A DNA stretch of 64,000 nucleotides from Cepaea nemoralis. Its lineage: Eukaryota; Mollusca; Gastropoda; Stylommatophora; Helicidae. Positions 58,690 to 64,000 of this stretch are shown here, in pieces. Within the stretch, counting starts at the first letter, position 1. Each line of letters opens with the position of its first letter. The notes beneath the pieces are model-generated. The model was not told the DNA's origin and made no database searches. It saw nothing but the letters and a program-made list of their open reading frames with translations. A program made the translations under genes and the position numbers. The stretch covers positions 579,778 through 643,777 of the forward strand of contig JACEFZ010022384.1 of the NCBI GenBank assembly GCA_014155875.1, read 5' to 3'.

Positions 58690-61128
58690 AGGTACATTCA
58701 GAGACTTTAGGAACGTTGTAAACTCTAGAAACATAGCACAGATTTAGGAACATTTAGAGAATTTAGGACGTTAGAAAACTCTAGAAACATTTTACATATT
58801 TAGAAATATTTAGAGACTTTAGGAACGCTGTAAACCATAGAAACGTTTGTCAAATGCACGAACATTGAGAGACTTTAGGAAGCTAGTAAATCCTAGAAAC
58901 ATTGGATAGATGTAAGGACATTGTTATAATTTAGGAACATTGAGAGACTTTAGGAACGTTGTAAACTCTAGAAACATAGCACAGATTTAGGAACATTTAG
59001 AGAATTTAGGACGTTAGAAAACTCTAGAAACATTTTTACATTTAGAAATATTTAGAGACTTTAGGAACGCTGTAAACCATAGAAACGTTTGTCAAATGCA
59101 CGAACATTGAGAGACTTTAGGAAGCTAGTAAATCCTAGAAACATTGGATAGATGTAAGGACATTGTTATAATTTAGGAACATTGAGAGACTTTAGGAACG
59201 TTGTAAACTCTAGAAACATTGGATAGATGTAAGGACATTGTTATAATTTAGGAACATTGAGAGACTTTAGGAACGCTGTAAACTCTAGAAACATAGCACA
59301 GATTTAGGAACATTTAGAGAATTTAGGACGTTAGAAAACTCTAGAAACATTTTTACATATTTAGAAATATTTAGAGACTTTAGGAACGCTGTAAACCATA
59401 GAAACGTTTGTCAAATGCACGAACATTGAGAGACTTTAGGAAGCTAGTAAATCCTAGAAACATTGGATAGATGTAAGGACATTGTTATAATTTAGGAACA
59501 TTGAGAGACTTTAGGAACACTGTAAACTCTAGAAACATAGCACAGATTTAGGAACATTTAGAGAATTTAGGACGTTAGAAACTCTAGAAACATTTTTACA
59601 TATTTAGAAATATTTAGATACTTTAGGAACGCTGTAAACCATAGAAACGTTTGTCAAATGCACGAACATTGAGAGACTTTAGGAAGCTAGTAAATCCTAG
59701 AAACATTGGATAGATTTAAGGACATTGTTATAATTTAGGAACATTGAGAGACTTTAGGAACGTTGTAAACTCTAGAAACATTGGATAGATGTAAGGACAT
59801 TGTTATAATTTAGGAACATTGAGAGACTTTAGGAACGTTGTAAACTCTAGAAACATTGGATAGATGTAAGGACATTGTTATAATTTAGGAACATTGAGAG
59901 ACTTTAGGAACGTTGTAAACTCTAGAAACATTGGATAGATGTAAGGACATTGTTATAATTTAGGAACATTGAGAGACTTAGGAACGTTGTAAACTCTAGA
60001 AAACATTGGATAGATGTAAGGACATTGTTATAATTTAGGAACATTGAGAGACTTTAGGAACGTTGTAAACTCTAGAAACATTGGATAGATGTAAGGACAG
60101 TTGTTATAATTTAGGAACATTGAGAGACTTTAGGAACGTTGTAAACTCTAGAAACATTGGATAGATGTAAGGACATTGTTATAATTAGGAACATTGAGAG
60201 ACTTTAGGAACGTTGTAAACTCTAGAAACATTGGATAGATGTAAGGACATTGTTATAATTTAGGAACATTGAGAGACTTTAGGAACGTTGTAAACTCTAG
60301 AAACATTGAGAGACTTTAGGAAGGCTGTAAACTCTAGAAACATTGAGAGACTTTAGGAACGCTGTAAACTCTAGAAACATTGAGAGACTTTAGGAACGTT
60401 GTAAACTCTAGAAACATTGGATAGATGTAAGGACATTGTTATAATTTAGGAACATTGAGAGACTTTAGGAACGTTGTAAACTCTAGAAACATTGGATAGA
60501 TGTAAGGACATTGTTATAATGTAGGAACATTGAGAGACTTTAGGAACGTTGTAAACTCTAGAAACATTGGATAGATGTAAGGACATTGTTATAATTTAGG
60601 AACATTGAGAGACTTTAGGAACGTTGTAAACTCTAGAAACATTGGATAGATGTAAGGACATTGTTATAATTTAGGAACATTGAGAGACTTTAGGAACATT
60701 GTAAACTCTAGAAACATTGAGAGACTTTAGGAACGCTGTAAACTCTAGAAACATTGAGAGACTTTAGGAACGTTGTAAACTCTAGAAACATTGAGAGACT
60801 TTAGGAACGTTGTAAACTCTAGAAACATTGAGAGACTTTAGGAACGTTGTAAACTCTAGAAACATTGGATAGATGTAAGGACATTGTTATAATTTAGGAA
60901 CATTGAGAGACTTTAGGAACATTGTAAACTCTAGAAACATTGGATAGATGTAAGGACATTGTTATAATTTAGGAACATTGAGAGACTTTAGGAACATTGT
61001 AAACTCTAGAAACATTGAGAGACTTTAGGAACGCTGTAAACTCTAGAAACATTGAGAGACTTTAGGAACGCTGTAAACTCTAGAAACATTGAGAGACTTT
61101 AGGAACGTTGTAAACTCTAGAAACATTG
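58690..61128. repeat. 2.4-kb tandem array with 243-, 75- and ~37-bp periods
   Basis: The left part holds four copies of a ~243-bp unit (acatagcacagatttaggaa at 58731, 58974, 59291, 59535). The centre is a 75-bp unit (aacattgagagactttagga, then acgttgtaaactctagaaac, attggatagatgtaaggaca and ttgttataattta). The right part also has runs of a ~37-bp half unit. All share the same agagactttaggaacg core. No coding frames. Confidence 0.95.
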
Positions 61129-61436
61129 GCCAGGAATTGTGCAATTGCTGTCCGACTACATAGTGGAACATATCCATTAAATTTGAATGAAACGGCCTTT
61201 TTCCCGCAGCCGCCCTTCACTGGGAATTCTAGTGTCAAGGAAAAAGACTGAGAGCAACATGGGAAAAGCAAGGCTAAGTGTTATGCTCCTGGCAGAAGTA
61301 TTGATTGATTTGAAAATACGGGTTTGTGTTCTGTACAAGGTCCTTGGCATTTCAGATTGAATTTAGCATAACAGTAATTGTATTTTATGTTAAACTCTGT
61401 ACGGTATGTATTATATATACAATATTCATTCGGTAT
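61129..61436. other. non-coding, no feature recognised
   Basis: Unique sequence between the array and the microsatellites. Confidence 0.45.
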
Positions 61437-61497
61437 GTGCGTGTGTGTGTGTGTGTGTGTGTCAGAGAGAGAGAGAGAGAGCTTGCTGTCGTGTGTA

Positions 61498-61562
<65 letters not shown>

Positions 61563-61600
61563 GGAGGGAGCTTGCTTTCTTGTGTGAGTGTGCGCTCGCG

Positions 61601-61637
<37 letters not shown>

Positions 61638-61640
61638 AAA
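61437..61640. repeat. compound (GT)n/(GA)n microsatellite
   Basis: Alternating gt and ga blocks with gcttgct linkers. A related linker pattern recurs in the next block. Confidence 0.97.
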
Positions 61641-61769
61641 AAGACCTTTTATAAGGTTTATCATTTAATACGTACATGTTACATTACGACCGATCACACG
61701 ACGCACACACCATACCCACACACACAGAGTGGTTTGCGAGTGAGCGCTTGCTAGTGTTGTGTGTGTGTT

Positions 61770-61876
61770 GTAAGGGGAGAGAGAGAGAGGAGCTTGCTGT
61801 CTTGAGAGAGAGGGAAGCTTGCTGGTCTTGCGAGAAGAGAGAGAGAGAGAGAGAGAGAGGAGAAAGAGGAGAGAGA
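61770..61876. repeat. (GA)n microsatellite, second block
   Basis: ga blocks separated by gcttgctgtcttg-type linkers, the same linker motif as in the 61.44-61.64-kb block. Confidence 0.95.
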
Positions 61877-63377
61877 CCCAGTAGAACATGAAGGCGTGAC
61901 ATGGTTGTGTGTATTGTGGAGAGTGTTGGTGTAACGTCATCACACCTGCCTGGCTAGCACCACACTCTGGAAATGCTGGCGTTGTGAGGCACGAGGAACT
62001 CCAGTAAACTTACCTGGAATGCCAGAACGCCCGCACTCACGTAAGCTCATCAATCGTGAGTTCACAGTGTGTGGTAAATATCGGGCCACAAGAACTCCGG
62101 AGTGCGTTCCAGATCTGACCTTTCATCCACGTGATGTCCTGGGTCGGTGTTGTGTGCCAGGGGGTGGGGGGGGGGGGGGGGAGACAACATACGAACACTG
62201 TATTTAGTGCATTGTATAAACGAACAACGTAGACCGGACAGGACACACTGAGCATCGTAATTTGTCCGATGTTATGAATATGGTCAACTACACAACTGCG
62301 CATAAAGAACCACACAATGTGATTCATCTACGTGCGTATAACTCTGTTTAAACTACTCCAAAGCGTAGGGTTATACAAGACACACATAGCAACGGTGTTT
62401 ATGCGTATTATATTAGCTAAGTGGCTGCAACGCTAACATAGGAACAAAGGAACTGTTACTCGTATACTGCGCATCGTAGCCAATCGAGACACAACGAGCA
62501 TTGTAATTATAAGATTTTTTTTATTTTATGAGGAAGGTAGGCCTCACGCTAAAAAAAAAACGAAAACATAATGAATCGTTTATCAGTTATCAGTTTGGGT
62601 ATCTTCGATTGCACTCCGGACAGTCCCCATAGGTGGTCATAATCCTCCCCCCCCACCCCCCCCCCCCAGCATAACATCAGCGTTCGTTGCTAATGTTGCC
62701 AATTATTGTTTTGGTTAACAAGAAGGCAACCTCGTTTTTCCCGATGTAACCCTATCGTGTCGGGCCGTTGCGATTCTTACTTTACTCCCAATCTTTTCAC
62801 CCTGGACAGCGATGTGGATCGCGACGTCCAAGTCTCTGTTCGCGACGTGTCATTAAGGAACAGTTAAATAACACAGGCCGATCCTATGGGCTGGCCCATC
62901 TCAGGGAGATACGAGCCACCAGTGTTATCACACTCGTTCATTTACCTCATCGACTCCCCTCATGTCCCGGGACGAGATGAGGTGACTTTAACGGACAACA
63001 GACTTCCGCAGGCGAAGGAAAGAAAGAGAGAAGACAAAAAAAAAAAATGCTCAGTCCACTGTCTACTCGACATAATGTGTAATCGACAACAGCGTAGGCT
63101 ATACAAGACATAACAATAATTTATGCTGGTTGGAAATGACAAAGTGAGCTGCTGCTAACATAAAGAACAAGCCAATGTTTCGTACTCATATAAGAACAAA
63201 CAATTTCCACGGGTCGTATAAACGAACTAAGCAATTCCCTCCATGATCGAACAACGTCGGACACACATCATACGCAGCGAGACACTGTAATTTAACAGTG
63301 AATATCGTTGCATCCATTGTGTAAATTCACCAGTGAATCGTACATACCCCTGGTGTAACGTATTACAGCAGTGATTT
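61877..63377. other. non-coding; poly-G and poly-C runs
   Basis: G-run at 62166-62181 and C-rich run at 62647-62669. No coding frame, SINE or LINE was recognised. Confidence 0.5.
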
Positions 63378-63632
63378 CGTTACTTTTTTTTTTCATATCC
63401 TTTAACCGGAACGTTTGCAGTCAACCCAAGTATTTTTCAGCTTGTTGTTGATATACTAGGCCAGATTTCCCCCTCAGTGTTTGCCATTACTTTTCCTGAG
63501 CGACCGCCTCACCCCCCCGTAGTTACCAACGCGGCGAGAATCGACTACCGATTCTCGCGCAGGTTCGTTACTTACGAGGTATATGGGATTACGGAGAAAG
63601 ACGTTAACGCCTAGCCCAAGAGACCGATCGAG
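63378..63632 (-). mobile_element. SINE-E copy 4, near full length
   Basis: The minus strand reads cggtctcttgggctaggcgt, tctttctccgtaatcccata, gtaatggcaaacactgaggg and caacaagctgaaaaatactt, then ggatatgaaaaaaaaaagta. Order and spacing match 12487-12761. The middle has an own inverted repeat, cgagaatcggtagtcgattctcg-like, seen as gagaatcgactaccgattct on plus. Confidence 0.78.
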
Positions 63633-64000
63633 ACCACCTTTCCAGCCCTTTTGTATAAAATGTATTGAGTTGTTGGTTTAAGCTAAGAAACGAACATCAC
63701 TACACTCGGACATTCATATTCCGACTCCGTCCCCTTGTTCAACAACCAGTTACATACCACCCGCGTAAAGTACCAAGTACTGGCGTCGTTAAAACGCACC
63801 TTGTCGTAATACCATAAGATATCGGGTACAATACCCTGGTCTTGTTAATACCATCAGTGATCTCCGGTTGCATACCAGTGATATCGTTACATACCCGTGT
63901 ATGTATACCAAGTGATCCTCGTTACTCCCCCAGTGATATCGTTACATATACCCCTCTGTAATCCATCAGTGGATCTCGTTACATACCCACAGTGATTATC
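63633..64000. repeat. degenerate ~35-bp repeats at the window end
   Basis: ccagtgatatcgttacatac and variants (cagtggatctcgttacatac, agtgatcctcgttactcccc) recur from ~63840 to the end. The irregularity could be real divergence or low-quality sequence at a contig end. Confidence 0.6.

Noticed and set aside
63780..64000. Telomere-like terminal repeat
   Set aside because: The unit ccagtgatatcgttacatac is long, degenerate and unlike TTAGGG-type repeats.

Overview
The window reads as intergenic and intronic DNA of an animal nuclear genome, not bacterial or viral. It is dominated by non-LTR retrotransposon (LINE) fragments, tRNA-headed SINEs, mariner-, hAT- and Helitron-like remnants, minisatellites and long (CT)n, (GT)n, (GATA)n and poly-C/G tracts. 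The repeat mix suggests a repeat-rich marine invertebrate, perhaps a mollusc or other lophotrochozoan; that is a weak inference because no diagnostic host gene is present.

Layout. 1-2.1 kb: possible last codons of an upstream gene, a SINE-B and a LINE 3' fragment. 2.1-5.4 kb: two LINE pieces with RNase H domains, one of whose coding DNA has expanded into an 88-bp minisatellite. 6.3-11.6 kb: a ~57-bp tandem array invaded by a 3.7-kb LINE (itself carrying a mariner-like and a Helitron-like insert) and by two SINEs. 11.8-17.3 kb: more LINE and SINE copies. 17.3-19.8 kb: unique DNA and another RNase H LINE. 19.9-22.5 kb: a 37-bp minisatellite with a 469-bp higher-order duplication. 22.5-30 kb: mariner and hAT-like remnants and LINE ends. 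30.4-32.2 kb: the only credible host coding region, two exons of a Ser-rich then charged, low-complexity protein that I do not recognise. 32.3-58 kb: minisatellites (51, 26, 63 bp), SINEs, LINE ends and a G/T-rich strand-asymmetric tract. 58.3-61.1 kb: a 52-bp inverted repeat and a 2.4-kb tandem array. 61-64 kb: microsatellites, little-structured DNA and a full-length SINE.

No operon, CRISPR array, phage, rRNA gene or intact tRNA gene was seen. No element looks autonomous: every transposon ORF is interrupted by stops or frameshifts. The useful biology is evolutionary: insertion order can be read from nested elements and target-site duplications; SINE-B shares its 3' end with a LINE in this window; two SINE families share a central motif; and one minisatellite arose from coding sequence. 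Interspersed families are given provisional local names (SINE-A to SINE-E).
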